Positions 38,792 to 47,606 of a DNA stretch of 64,000 nt are shown in pieces. Origin of the DNA: Butyrivibrio fibrisolvens 16/4. GTDB taxonomy: Bacteria; Bacillota; Clostridia; Lachnospirales; Lachnospiraceae. The notes beneath the pieces were generated by a model. That model was not told the DNA's origin. It made no database searches and saw only the letters and a list, made by a program, of their open reading frames with translations. Position 1 is the stretch's first letter, and each line of letters starts with the position of its first letter. The DNA is taken from NCBI GenBank assembly GCA_000209815.1, contig FP929036.1, positions 2,880,647-2,944,646 of the forward strand. Reading direction: 5' to 3'. Both the position numbers and the translations under genes were made by a program.

Positions 38792-39484
38792 TTACCTCCA
38801 AGGTCTCTTATCTTTAGTCCATCCTTTTTCGTTCCAGTAATCCATGTCTTTTGGATTCCAACCATGTATTTGAACCATACGCATAATGGCAAACATTCCC
38901 CGTAATTTAAGATTTGGATTTATTCTCTTTTGACTAGCTTTCTTTATTTTATTTGCAATCTTTTCCGTTTTCTTTTCGATTGCCTGCTTTTTCTTTGGGC
39001 TTATACCATCATATGATGTTGCTGCCACAGCAAAGCCTAACTTATAAATCCTAGGCACGCCCCAATTAAACAAGCTGTGAGCCATGTCCTGATTTGTTGA
39101 TTTTGTACCAGCCCCTGCTGCAGTTGAAATACATACACCCTGCTTTTTAAACATTTTTTCCTCAGGTCTATGTGCCATCCAGCGATATCCATAATGATCT
39201 AGCAGAGCCTTCATTGCACCTGTCACATGAAATACATAAACAGGGCTTGCCAGGATTATCACATCTGCCATGTCAAGTGCTTCTGTAATTGGCTGTAGCT
39301 TTGCCTGATGTGGACATTGCTCCTCTCCCTTGACAAAGCAAGTGGTACATCCAATGCAAAATTCATCAAAATCCTTTGGAAGGAAGAACTCCTGAATATC
39401 CCCACCAATTTTTTCTGCCAGATTTCTTGCTATATGATATGTGGACCCCTTATGACTCTGCCCATGAATAATTACTATTTTCAT
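38792..39484 (-). CDS. Flavodoxin-like NAD(P)H-dependent FMN reductase
   Basis: A 230-aa protein. Flavodoxin fold with FMN loop HGQSHKGSTYHIA, the Cys pair CIGCTTCFVKGEEQC, and SPVYVFHVTGAMKALLDHYGY. These proteins reduce quinones, nitro compounds or iron with NAD(P)H. One of four such proteins in the accessory zone (also 43.1, 49.0 and 54.3 kb), and each is a different subtype. ATG 39484 is preceded by GAGAATGAGAGG. Head of a pair with DUF1653. Confidence 0.85.
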   Translation of the reverse strand: MKIVIIHGQSHKGSTYHIARNLAEKIGGDIQEFFLPKDFDEFCIGCTTCFVKGEEQCPHQAKLQPITEALDMADVIILASPVYVFHVTGAMKALLDHYGYRWMAHRPEEKMFKKQGVCISTAAGAGTKSTNQDMAHSLFNWGVPRIYKLGFAVAATSYDGISPKKKQAIEKKTEKIANKIKKASQKRINPNLKLRGMFAIMRMVQIHGWNPKDMDYWNEKGWTKDKRPWR

Positions 39485-39534
39485 AACCTCTCATTCTCCC
39501 TTCCTTTATAATTCTATATTAATCAGTTTCCACT

Positions 39535-39645
39535 TTATTTTCGCTTTAACTTTTTAATAAAATTTACAATCAGTATTATTATCCCAATCCAAAGTACAAT
39601 ATTCCCAACTGTCCATAGTACATTTACAAAATTTAAATTTAACAT
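39535..39645 (-). CDS. Small single-helix membrane protein
   Basis: A 36-aa frame: MLNLNFVNVLWTVGN, a hydrophobic segment IVLWIGIIILIVNFI, and the basic end KKLKRK. AGAGGTG stands 5 bases before ATG 39645. Good ribosome site and an inside-positive topology support it; no family recognised. Lies between two divergent genes. Confidence 0.55.
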   Translation of the reverse strand: MLNLNFVNVLWTVGNIVLWIGIIILIVNFIKKLKRK

Positions 39646-39750
39646 TACTTACACCTCTAGTTCTGTCCTTCTGTAATCCACTTCGCTAATTAATCGTATA
39701 TTTGATAGTATCAGTGCCCTATTATACCAAATATACTTTTTCCACAAAAG

Positions 39751-39822
39751 TACTCTAGTGTCCTTTCTTTGAATTTATTTATGCTAGAGTATTATTGTTT
39801 TCCAACTAAACAGTGGTATACT
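39751..39822 (+). promoter_or_regulatory. Promoter of the HAD phosphatase gene with an upstream inverted repeat
   Basis: TTGTTT (39795-39800), 16 nt with a TG extension, TATACT (39817-39822). Upstream an 8-bp inverted repeat TACTCTAG (39751-39758) and CTAGAGTA (39784-39791) may be an operator. Confidence 0.55.
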
Positions 39823-39857
39823 CTCTTTTGACACATTTTTTTCTAAAGGAGACTTCA

Positions 39858-40604
39858 ATGAAATACAAAAATTATATCTTTGATTTATATGGAACGCTTA
39901 TAGATATTCACACAGATGAGAATAATATGGCTCTTTGGCTATTTATGGTGGATTACCTTAAGGGACATTTCGGTACTATCACGACAGCTGAAAAGCTTAA
40001 GGAAGATTATTTAAGAATTTGTGCTGAGGAAACTGGCAAGCTTGCTGCAAGAAATGGCAGCAAATATCCTGAAATTAAAATTGAATGGGTATGGCATAGA
40101 TTAATCGGTTCTGATTGTAGTGATTCTGAAATGCGTGCTCTTTGTATAGCTTTTAGGGAGAAATCTCGTGAGAAATTTGCTTGCTATAAGAATGTTCACA
40201 AGGTACTATCTGAAATTAAATCACAGGGCTGTCACATCTATCTTCTTTCGAATGCCCAGCGCCTCTTCACCGAAAAAGAACTGGATGACGCAGGTCTCAC
40301 TGAATACTTCGATGATATATTTATTTCTTCTGACATGGGAATAAAAAAGCCCGATGCCTCCTTCATTGATAGCTTAATGAAAAAGCATGGGCTCGAAAAA
40401 TCTGAAACTGTTATGGTAGGAAATGAAATAATAGCTGACATAGGCTCCGCCATTGCTGCTGGCATAGATGGCATCTACCTCAATACTTACCATCACACTC
40501 CAGAAGAGCTAGACGCTGACCTGACTGCTTGTGGCTATGATAATTCTAATATAGAGCTTACAATCATTGATGATGGGGATGATTGTTTTAAATCTATTAT
40601 TTAA
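39858..40604 (+). CDS. HAD-family hydrolase (YjjG/haloacid dehalogenase-like)
   Basis: A 248-aa protein. Motif I FDLYGTLID with Tyr in place of the second Asp, as in haloacid-dehalogenase and YjjG-like enzymes; motif II YLLSNAQ; motif III Lys in MGIKKPD; motif IV VMVGNEIIADIGSAIAAG. Probably a phosphatase of nucleotides or sugar phosphates. Start ATG 39858 after AAAGGAG, downstream of the promoter at 39795. One of only two plus-strand genes in the accessory zone. Confidence 0.87.
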   Translation: MKYKNYIFDLYGTLIDIHTDENNMALWLFMVDYLKGHFGTITTAEKLKEDYLRICAEETGKLAARNGSKYPEIKIEWVWHRLIGSDCSDSEMRALCIAFREKSREKFACYKNVHKVLSEIKSQGCHIYLLSNAQRLFTEKELDDAGLTEYFDDIFISSDMGIKKPDASFIDSLMKKHGLEKSETVMVGNEIIADIGSAIAAGIDGIYLNTYHHTPEELDADLTACGYDNSNIELTIIDDGDDCFKSII

Positions 40605-40625
40605 TTATCTTTCGTCCAACATAGG

Positions 40626-41561
40626 TCACTTATCTAATCCTCGTTGTCTTATTTCCTCTAATTGCTCTGCGCTAAGTGTCCCTGCCTTGTAAAGTTTTAG
40701 ATATTCATTTTCAATTGAGGAGTCAAAAATTAGAAGATCATCAGTATTAATGGTGACTCTGACACCATTCTCTACTAACGTCTTAATTGGATGTGATTTA
40801 TAATCCTTTGCAAAACCCAGCATTACATTGCTGCTGGGACAGACATTAACCTGTATCTGATTATCAGCAAGAAACTTCATGGTTTCTTTGGATGTTGATG
40901 CATTAATTCCATGATGAACTTCTGATAGGCCCAAAGTCTCTACAGCTCTTCTTACATCTTCAGCCGAACCCGTTTCTCCAACATGCATCTTCTTGGTTAA
41001 ATGGTACTTCTCAGCTTTCCTATATAGCGGTAGAAAGGCTTCAAATGGCTGAACATTTTCTCCTGCACAAATATCAATTGCCTTGAAGTATCCTGCCTCG
41101 GCATATTTATCGAGCTCATCTGCCTCTTCTTCCACGTTTCCAAAGGAGGGATATGTCAGCTCCACTTCAAAGATACTATCAGGACAATATGATTTATGGA
41201 ATCCTTCTATAAGCTTGCGGAATGCTTCTACAGATCCTACCTGATTCACTTCAGCGGTACCAAAATTCATTACAAGACGAGTTATGTTATTTCGTTTTGC
41301 CTCAGCAAAAGCACCTTCCCACCTAAGAAGCATATTTTCATAGCCATCACATACAGGTTTTATATTTGACCTGAACCAATTCTGCATACCTTCCAAGCCA
41401 TCGAGGTGCTGTGGTGGCTTTGGAATAACAATCTGAAGTCGCTCTGCAAGCCACGCTCTTCTACATCCCTTGGTTGAGTGATTATGAAGGTCACTTTTAG
41501 GTGCAGATAAAAGTTTGTTTATATTGTTTTCTTTTAAACCTTCTACAAAAATATTCTCCAC
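40626..41561 (-). CDS. Adenosine deaminase-like metal hydrolase
   Basis: A 311-aa protein of the amidohydrolase superfamily. Metal and catalytic residues: KSDLHNHS near residue 23, MHVGETG near 195, HHGINA, VCPSSNVMLG and TINTDDLLIF near 275 (Asp-Asp). The layout is that of adenosine deaminase with a slightly changed first motif. It may deaminate adenosine or a related purine. Converges with the HAD gene 21 bp away. No box stronger than GTAGAATC before ATG 41561. Confidence 0.82.
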   Translation of the reverse strand: MENIFVEGLKENNINKLLSAPKSDLHNHSTKGCRRAWLAERLQIVIPKPPQHLDGLEGMQNWFRSNIKPVCDGYENMLLRWEGAFAEAKRNNITRLVMNFGTAEVNQVGSVEAFRKLIEGFHKSYCPDSIFEVELTYPSFGNVEEEADELDKYAEAGYFKAIDICAGENVQPFEAFLPLYRKAEKYHLTKKMHVGETGSAEDVRRAVETLGLSEVHHGINASTSKETMKFLADNQIQVNVCPSSNVMLGFAKDYKSHPIKTLVENGVRVTINTDDLLIFDSSIENEYLKLYKAGTLSAEQLEEIRQRGLDK

Positions 41562-41602
41562 GCTGATTCTACCTTTGCTTTTTATTATGAGCTTTTATAT
41601 TT

Positions 41603-42247
41603 CTATAAATTGCTTACAGTTCTAATTTCCCCTTTATTTACACATATTATGTTGCCATAATAGCAATTCCCATTTTCATTACACAGAATATGGCTACCAT
41701 CTTCCATTAAATAGATTTCATGTTTCATTGACAGGTCAATTATCTCCTGCGGTACTTCATTCATGTCATAGTGTGATATAACAGTAATATCCACCAAACC
41801 AAGTCCATCATATATAACTTGCTCTTCATGACCATTACAAATTGGACATATGACTGTTTGCGCTAAATTCAGTGTGCCAGCACTCATGCCGATTACTAAG
41901 CCATCATATTCTTCCAAAACCTCATCTAATCCATATTCTTTTATATATTTATATTCTGTAGGAGTATCACCACCAGAAATCCATACCACATCTGCATTTT
42001 TAATATATTCTTTTGCCATTTCCGGCGTCATTCTTGAATCTATAACAATTGAGTTTTCAAATTCCAATCCTGCATTACAGAACATGTCATAGAATATACT
42101 CCAAAAATAATCTGTCATTTTATATGAATTAAAGTCAGATGCTATGCATACTATACTCTGTCTACCTTTAATTTGTGATTTAAGCATCTTAACAGTTTCT
42201 GAAGAAAATTCTTTCTCAAACATGCTAGTTAATACATATGTTGCCAT
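41603..42247 (-). CDS. Peptidase E-like (S51) hydrolase
   Basis: About 214 aa. Class-I glutamine amidotransferase-like fold with the S51 nucleophile Ser in GMSAGTLNLA and the loop WISGGDTPTEY. Family enzymes are Asp-dipeptidases or cyanophycinases; a few are of unknown role. Start ATG 42247 after AAGGAGA. Upstream extension to 42268 has no box. It stands alone with a long leader. Confidence 0.83.
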   Translation of the reverse strand: MATYVLTSMFEKEFSSETVKMLKSQIKGRQSIVCIASDFNSYKMTDYFWSIFYDMFCNAGLEFENSIVIDSRMTPEMAKEYIKNADVVWISGGDTPTEYKYIKEYGLDEVLEEYDGLVIGMSAGTLNLAQTVICPICNGHEEQVIYDGLGLVDITVISHYDMNEVPQEIIDLSMKHEIYLMEDGSHILCNENGNCYYGNIICVNKGEIRTVSNL

Positions 42248-42363
42248 GTTCAGTCTCCTTATAATCAAACAGTAAAATATGGTTATTATTTTATAAATAA
42301 TTGTTTTTCATTCTATCTAATGTAGTGGAGTAAAACAAGATAAAAAAGATTATAGGATAAAAG

Positions 42364-42395
42364 AAAACCCCAAAAACACTGAGTTTCTGAGGTTT
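42364..42395 (-). terminator. Terminator of the cyclophilin-like lipoprotein gene
   Basis: A 13-bp stem (two G-T pairs), 5-nt loop, ending GGGGTTTTCTTTT on the minus strand. Confidence 0.75.
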
Positions 42396-42420
42396 GTAAA
42401 TTCTTTTGGAATCTCGAACG

Positions 42421-42438
42421 ATTATCTCTTTGAGAACT
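42421..42438. repeat. 18-bp repeat ATTATCTCTTTGAGAACT, solo copy
   Basis: Identical to the two copies at 59452-59469 and 59605-59622. It contains TCTC-TTT-GAGA, a short palindrome. It lies in the 5' untranslated side of the minus-strand gene end. Confidence 0.8.
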
Positions 42439-42470
42439 TTTTCAATCAGATTGTTTCACTTCTCATAAGC

Positions 42471-43088
42471 TTATTCAGTAATACTTATTGTTACGTTAAC
42501 GTCCCCGGAACCAAGCATTTTTTTCATTTCTTCCGCAGATGTATTTTCAATATGCCCGAGCTTTGTATAAGCCCAGCTATTTGAACCGTAAAACACTACC
42601 AGCTGATTACCTGAATACAAAACAATGTCCCCGGCACTTGTAGTCATCTGCTTATCATTCCTTGGAATAGACTGACCAATAGAGCCAACCTGCTCAAAGT
42701 CGCCATACATAGACATATCAATGATGATAGGTTTATCTTCAGCCAGATTCTTCAGAGCATCTACTGATTCATTTTCTTCCCAGATTACCTGTATCTCTTC
42801 ATCATTTATAAAAAACTTAAGCATATTTTCCGTCGCCCTTTCATCATTAGTAATTACGTCTTCTTCATCCTTTAAGTTATCTTCCGTTGCCGTATTACTG
42901 TTCGTTTTAGCATCAGCTTTAACCTGTGACTGTATAGTTTCTACATAATTGTCTTGAACAAAATCAACCTTCGAGTGAACCTGTGCATTCTCATTATATC
43001 CACATCCAGTAAAGAGGGTTACAGCCATCACACATAATGCCGTAAGCGTTTTACCTGTATTTTTACAAAAGAGATTTTCCAAACTCAT
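42471..43088 (-). CDS. Lipoprotein with a cyclophilin-like fold
   Basis: About 205 aa. Lipobox LFTGC (signal residues about 10-29), an Asn/Asp/Thr-rich linker, then a cyclophilin-like domain (INDEEIQVIWEEN, MSMYGDFEQVGSIGQSIPRNDKQMTTSAGDIVLYSGNQLVVFYGSNSW in parts: DFEQVGSIGQSIPRND, GDIVLYSGNQLVVFYG, SWAYTKLGHI). The family often appears beside flavodoxins, as here. Start ATG 43088 lies inside the 3' end of the flavodoxin gene (26-nt overlap), with AGGAGG right before it. Confidence 0.82.
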   Translation of the reverse strand: MSLENLFCKNTGKTLTALCVMAVTLFTGCGYNENAQVHSKVDFVQDNYVETIQSQVKADAKTNSNTATEDNLKDEEDVITNDERATENMLKFFINDEEIQVIWEENESVDALKNLAEDKPIIIDMSMYGDFEQVGSIGQSIPRNDKQMTTSAGDIVLYSGNQLVVFYGSNSWAYTKLGHIENTSAEEMKKMLGSGDVNVTISITE

Positions 43089-43605
43089 ACGCCTCCTGCT
43101 TCTCCTCTTCTTTGCCTTCTGCTTCACCCATGTCATTTATTCCGCCACAGAACAGTGAACCTTTAAATGAAGCTTTCTCAAAACACTCTACCCAACCATT
43201 CAGACCACTGATAGCTTCCTCAGGAACAAATGTCTCATCTTCAGCAGCAGTCGAAACCATATAGACATTACGAAATCTATAGTCAGAAGGATAAAGCGGA
43301 TTAAGTCTGTCAAGGAGAGTCTTCATCTGTCCGCTCATCTCGTAATAATAGATAGGGGTCGCAAATACAAGCGTATCTGCATTCTTTACTTTTTTCGCAA
43401 TCTCTACAGCATCATCATTTATCACGCACTTCTGCGTCTTTTGGCATGCAAGACATCCTTTGCAGAATCCAACTGTTTTGTCCTTGAGGCTGATGACTTC
43501 CACATCATGTCCCGCAGCTTTTGCTCCATCAGATACTTTATCTGCCAGAATATCAGAATTGCTCTTTGCTCTAAGACTTGTCTTTATTATCAAAACCTTA
43601 CTCAT
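43063..43605 (-). CDS. Flavodoxin-like iron-sulfur/FMN reductase
   Basis: About 180 aa. FMN loop KTSLRAKSNSDIL, Cys-rich segment FCKGCLACQKTQKCVINDDA, and ATPIYYYEMSGQMKTLLDRL. Fits the NADPH-dependent FMN reductase (flavodoxin_2) family. Start ATG 43605 after AAGGAGAGG; the codon pair before it is ignored. Operon with the lipoprotein below and the hydrolase above, facing the LysR gene, so the substrate may be a redox-active compound sensed by LysR (inference). Confidence 0.85.
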   Translation of the reverse strand: MSKVLIIKTSLRAKSNSDILADKVSDGAKAAGHDVEVISLKDKTVGFCKGCLACQKTQKCVINDDAVEIAKKVKNADTLVFATPIYYYEMSGQMKTLLDRLNPLYPSDYRFRNVYMVSTAAEDETFVPEEAISGLNGWVECFEKASFKGSLFCGGINDMGEAEGKEEEKQEAYEFGKSLL

Positions 43606-43617
43606 CGTCACCTCTCC

Positions 43618-44622
43618 TTATTTCAGATATTCATTAAAGAAGCTCTCAAGTTTGTCAAACGGAATATAATCCTTATCTCCTCCATCATACAGATCTGTAT
43701 GAACTGCATCTGGGATGATCATCAGCTCTTTATTATTAGCATATTTGCTGTCCTTTATCATGTCGACATAAGCGTCTTTACTGAAGTAGCATGAATGAGC
43801 CTTCTCACCGTGAATCAGAAGAACGGCACTTCTGATTTCATTGCTGTATTTAAGGATTGGCTGATTCACGAAGGATTCACAGCCTACCACATTCCATCCA
43901 TCATTGGAATTAAGGGAACGTGCATGATATCCGCGATCAGTTTTGTAGTAATCAAAATAGTCTTTTACAAAGAAAGGTGCATCTGCAGGTAGAGGATCTA
44001 CAACACCTCCCGCGCGCTTATATTCTCCATTCTTTAAATCTTCAAGACGCTGAGCGCACAAAGCCTTTTTCGCTTCATATCTCTTTTCTTCACTGTCATC
44101 GGCATCAAAGTAACCTTTTGCATTAACTCTTGTCATGTCATACATGGTCATTGCAGCTGTAGCTTTGATTCTTGTGTCAAGCACCGCCGTATTGATAGCC
44201 ATTCCGCCCCATCCGCAGATTCCTATGATTCCTATTCTTTCAGGATCTACCTTTTCATTAAGTGAAAGAAAATCAACTGCAGCCATAAAATCCTCTGTAT
44301 TGATATCAGGTGATGCCATATATCTTACGTTGCCGCCTGACTCTCCTGTAAAAGAGGGATCAAAGGCTATTGTAAGAAATCCTCTTTCTGCCATAGTCTG
44401 GGCATATAATCCTGAACACTGCTCTTTAACGGCTCCAAAAGGTCCTGATACTGCAATAGCCGGAAGCTTGCCATCTATATCCTTTGGTATATACATATCT
44501 GCCGCAAGAGTTATCCCGTAGCGATTTGCAAATATCACCTTGCTATGTTCTACCTTCTCACTCTTTGGAAAGGTCTTATCCCACTCTGTTACTAAATTAA
44601 GTTCTTCTGTTCTGATCATCAT
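43618..44622 (-). CDS. Alpha/beta hydrolase with Cys nucleophile motif
   Basis: A 334-aa protein. Core AVSGPFGAVKEQCSGLYAQTMAERGFLTIAFDPSFTGESG in parts (FGAVKEQ, AFDPSFTGESGG), nucleophile elbow GICGWGGMA with Cys at the catalytic place as in dienelactone hydrolase, acid region VLLIHGEKAHS, and His in IPDAVHTDLYD. Second member of the operon read from 44859. GGAGG box before the ATGATG start. Confidence 0.83.
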   Translation of the reverse strand: MMIRTEELNLVTEWDKTFPKSEKVEHSKVIFANRYGITLAADMYIPKDIDGKLPAIAVSGPFGAVKEQCSGLYAQTMAERGFLTIAFDPSFTGESGGNVRYMASPDINTEDFMAAVDFLSLNEKVDPERIGIIGICGWGGMAINTAVLDTRIKATAAMTMYDMTRVNAKGYFDADDSEEKRYEAKKALCAQRLEDLKNGEYKRAGGVVDPLPADAPFFVKDYFDYYKTDRGYHARSLNSNDGWNVVGCESFVNQPILKYSNEIRSAVLLIHGEKAHSCYFSKDAYVDMIKDSKYANNKELMIIPDAVHTDLYDGGDKDYIPFDKLESFFNEYLK

Positions 44623-44634
44623 TTGATACCTCCG

Positions 44635-44859
44635 TCATCTCTGCTTCATTTCGTTTTCGATTTTTCTTAGCATGAAATCCATGCAGTCAACTTTTCTTCC
44701 ACATTCGTGGTACTCGTCCATGGCTCGGCATCTTTCTTTTTTCAGCAGCCTTACCATTTCATCAATTCTGCCTGACTCAAATCTTTCCAGAATAGTGTCT
44801 GTTGCCTCATTACAGCATCCCGCATCTGAAAGGCTTTGCTTTAGATATTCTTTATCCAT
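44635..44859 (-). CDS. Small Cys-containing helical protein
   Basis: A 74-aa protein, largely helical: LKQSLSDAGCCNEATDTILERF and MVRLLKKERCRAMDEYHECGRKVDCMDFMLRKI (parts: RRAMDEYHECGRKVDC-like core). Five Cys suggest redox or metal binding. No family name I can give with confidence; similar small proteins often sit beside flavodoxin and LysR genes. First gene of the operon facing LysR, 13 bp before the hydrolase. Confidence 0.7.
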   Translation of the reverse strand: MDKEYLKQSLSDAGCCNEATDTILERFESGRIDEMVRLLKKERCRAMDEYHECGRKVDCMDFMLRKIENEMKQR

Positions 44860-44901
44860 GAGTATTCCTCATTTCTATGTAACTATTTCACTTACAATTC
44901 T

Positions 44902-44941
44902 ATTGTATGAGCTTGTAAGATTTTTTGCCAATAGTTATAAT
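44902..44941. promoter_or_regulatory. Overlapping divergent promoters of the LysR gene and its target operon
   Basis: Plus: TTGTAA (44913-44918), 17 nt, TATAAT (44936-44941). Minus: TTGGCA (44931-44926), 18 nt, TACAAT (44907-44902). The two overlap almost fully, so polymerase binding is mutually exclusive, a usual LysR layout. Confidence 0.7.
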
Positions 44942-45005
44942 GAATATCATATTATTCCATTTTGGCATATCATTTAGCAATGAGCAGTTCAGGAAAGGAA
45001 GCACC

Positions 45006-45881
45006 ATGGAAATCAGGACTTTAAGATATTTTTTAGCTGTAGCAAGAGAAGAAAACATGAGCAGAGCCGCTGAGATACTGCATGTGACCCAGCCAACTCT
45101 ATCCAAACAATTAAAATCATTGGAAGAAGAATTGGGTAAGAAGCTATTTACAAGGCACAGTTTCAGTATAAAGCTGACAGAAGAAGGAATTCTTCTCAGA
45201 AACCGCGCAGAAGATCTTGTGAGCATGGCTGATAAAATCGAGCAGGAATTTGTTTCACTTGATGACATAAGCGGAGGCGATCTTTACCTCGGACTTGCAG
45301 AATCTTATCAGCTACGATTCCTTGCAAGAGCAATCAAGACCTTTAAAGAAAGCTATCCCAATCTCCACTATCACATCACAAGTGGTGATACAGAGCAGCT
45401 ATCTGAAAAAACAGAAAAAGGACTTCTTGATTTTGTTGTTCTGGTCGAGCAGCCGGACATCAGAAAGTATGAATATATTGAATTTCCACAGGCTGATACC
45501 TGGGGACTTATCATTCCTGAAAGTGACCCTCTGGCAAAAAAGGAATCCATTCGTTTGGATGACCTGATAGGATTACCTCTTTTCTGCTCAGATCAGGCTT
45601 GGAACGGAGATATAAAGAAATGGGCCGGGAGCAGATTTTCAGAACTACAGCTTGAGGGTTCTTTCCGTCTTTCCTACAATGGCTCTATTTTCACAATGGA
45701 AGGTCTTGGGTACCTTCTCACCTATGATCACCTTATTGATACATCAAAAGACAACGGCCTTGTATTCAGACCGTTGTCTCCTAAGCTTGAAAACAAAATA
45801 TATTTCGCATGGAACCGCTATCAGGCATTTACACCTATAGCAGAAAGATTTTTATCGCACCTAAAAGATCTAGTGTTATAA
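45006..45881 (+). CDS. LysR-family transcriptional regulator
   Basis: A 291-aa protein. N-terminal winged HTH: MEIRTLRYFLAVAREENMSRAAEIL and VTQPTLSKQLKSLEEELGKKLF; C-terminal substrate-binding domain from about residue 90 (GDLYLGLAESYQLRFLARAIKTF). Start ATG 45006 after AGGAAAGGAAG. It diverges from the operon at 44859-42471 and probably controls it in response to a small ligand. Confidence 0.92.
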   Translation: MEIRTLRYFLAVAREENMSRAAEILHVTQPTLSKQLKSLEEELGKKLFTRHSFSIKLTEEGILLRNRAEDLVSMADKIEQEFVSLDDISGGDLYLGLAESYQLRFLARAIKTFKESYPNLHYHITSGDTEQLSEKTEKGLLDFVVLVEQPDIRKYEYIEFPQADTWGLIIPESDPLAKKESIRLDDLIGLPLFCSDQAWNGDIKKWAGSRFSELQLEGSFRLSYNGSIFTMEGLGYLLTYDHLIDTSKDNGLVFRPLSPKLENKIYFAWNRYQAFTPIAERFLSHLKDLVL

Positions 45882-45931
45882 CCCATCTTTTTGGACTACT
45901 AACCCCGTCCCCCTAGTCCACTTCCGGGCGC

Positions 45932-45963
45932 AAAAAAGACCCGGTACAAATGTACCGAGTCTT
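45932..45963 (-). terminator. Terminator between LysR and the serine hydrolase
   Basis: AAGAC, CGGTAC, loop AAAT, GTACCG, GTCTT with one internal mismatch; a T-run on the minus strand. It may stop the plus-strand transcript too. Confidence 0.75.
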
Positions 45964-46009
45964 CTGTAATCTGCAACAGCAGATGATTATCTTCTGATAT
46001 AATCGACAA

Positions 46010-47002
46010 TCACTCATTAAGTGAAGGCAATACTTTTTGCTCAATAAATTCAACTCTGTCAAAAATTCTCGGCTTAAATGTACCTGTCATTCCAACCGAT
46101 ACATTTTCCTCTTTGTTTACATAGATAATATTTCCGCTGTCACCAATTGCCGCATATACATCTTTGTCATCGTAAGGCTTATACCATAAGTATCCATAGT
46201 TCATGAAGCCAAAGCGCTCACCAAGCTTGAGATGGGGAGAGAGCATATCTTTCAGATATTCTTCTGAAATTATTCTATTTCCGTTAAACAGGCCATCATT
46301 CAACACCATAGCGCCGATTACAGCCATATCTTTCGCTGACATACATAATCCCCAGCCCGCAGTAACGCAGCCCCGAGGGTCGTTGTACCATTCATATTTC
46401 CTTGGATTCTTATTCATGAAAAAATCAAACTGATCTTCTTTGGAGCTGTCTCCATGCGCTATTCGCTCAGGAAGGTTCAACGGCACAAACAGATTATTGT
46501 TAGCAAAATCTATACACTTCTCATCGGCTGCCTTCTCGATTATCCCTGCCAAAATCTGAATACCAAGCGTAGCATATCTGAACTCACCTGTAATTCCGCT
46601 ACGTCCTCCGAGATAATCAAGTATCGCATATGTAAAATCCTGTGAAGTACACACCTTCTTCCAGGGTTCTGACCTGCCTTTATAAGGAGCTGTCATAGTG
46701 AGCAGATGCCTAATTGTGACATCATATATGGTCTTCTCCCCACGCTTTACAATGTAATCAGGGAAAAAATCTATCACCTTTTGATCCAGATTTTTGATAA
46801 AGCCCTTGTCCAACGCAATTCCCGCCAGTAATGCCATAATACCTTTCGTTACGGAATTGACATTCATCGCATCTAGAGTCTTGAACCCCTGCCAACAATC
46901 ATCAAGTGCCACCACATTGTCTTTAATGGCATAAATCTGGCATATGTTACTCTCGTTTCCGGTGCTTTCAGAAACGTATTTATGAAGTTGTTCTTTCGTC
47001 AT
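46010..47002 (-). CDS. Serine hydrolase of the class C beta-lactamase family
   Basis: About 330 aa without a signal peptide. Motifs: SVTK (SxxK) near residue 51, YAT (YxN place) near 144, GDSG near 289 (the HxG/KTG place). DD-peptidase, esterase or unknown hydrolase; beta-lactam resistance cannot be inferred, as most such proteins do not hydrolyse them. ATG 47002 has GAGGAGG upstream; a TTG one codon earlier is possible. Confidence 0.82.
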   Translation of the reverse strand: MTKEQLHKYVSESTGNESNICQIYAIKDNVVALDDCWQGFKTLDAMNVNSVTKGIMALLAGIALDKGFIKNLDQKVIDFFPDYIVKRGEKTIYDVTIRHLLTMTAPYKGRSEPWKKVCTSQDFTYAILDYLGGRSGITGEFRYATLGIQILAGIIEKAADEKCIDFANNNLFVPLNLPERIAHGDSSKEDQFDFFMNKNPRKYEWYNDPRGCVTAGWGLCMSAKDMAVIGAMVLNDGLFNGNRIISEEYLKDMLSPHLKLGERFGFMNYGYLWYKPYDDKDVYAAIGDSGNIIYVNKEENVSVGMTGTFKPRIFDRVEFIEQKVLPSLNE

Positions 47003-47194
47003 CAAAAAGCCTCCTCTTAGAAAAGATTCGGACGTCCTAAGAAAAGGCTAATATGATTAAAAATTTTTTTCAAGAAAAATCTTAAAAATCTTTTTATTCC
47101 GGGATATCATTTCAAAGACATCACATAGATCTGACAGGGATAGTCCGTTTTTCTTTTGGATCCTTAATCTCTACTATCATCCTTTTAATCCTTT

Positions 47195-47566
47195 TCATTG
47201 TTTCTGCGTTTCATCCGGATAATCCCAGAAACCACCTGTATGAAAGTTTTCATTACCCAATGGTTTTGCTGTCAGTTCGAAGACAACACATCCATCTGGG
47301 CACACAACTGTTTTGGAGTATTTCCCATCTCCACCAACTTTGGTTAGATCGCCACCACTTCTTACTGCTTCCATCAAGGGATACAACATCATCATCGTCT
47401 TTGAACAGATTCCGTAACCTTCCTCATTAATAGGACATCCATATGTACATTTATATACATCACCAATCTCTTCGCCATTACGACAATATCTTTCTGTATG
47501 ATCTCCATGCAAAAAACCTGTTACTTCTATCGTAAATTCATATTCTTCGTCATACCACTTTTTCAT
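47195..47566 (-). CDS. TIGR04076 family protein
   Basis: A 123-aa protein with the family pattern CTYGCPINEEGYGICSKTMMMLYPLMEAVRSGGD (in parts: YGCPINEEGYGICSKT, MLYPLMEAVRSGGD). Conserved Cys residues suggest metal or redox binding, but the function is not known. GGAGATAAGG box before ATG 47566. Separated by 190 bp without other features from the serine hydrolase. Confidence 0.8.
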   Translation of the reverse strand: MKKWYDEEYEFTIEVTGFLHGDHTERYCRNGEEIGDVYKCTYGCPINEEGYGICSKTMMMLYPLMEAVRSGGDLTKVGGDGKYSKTVVCPDGCVVFELTAKPLGNENFHTGGFWDYPDETQKQ

Positions 47567-47606
47567 ATTTCCTTATCTCCATTAGTCAATTATTCTGTAA
47601 TTAATC

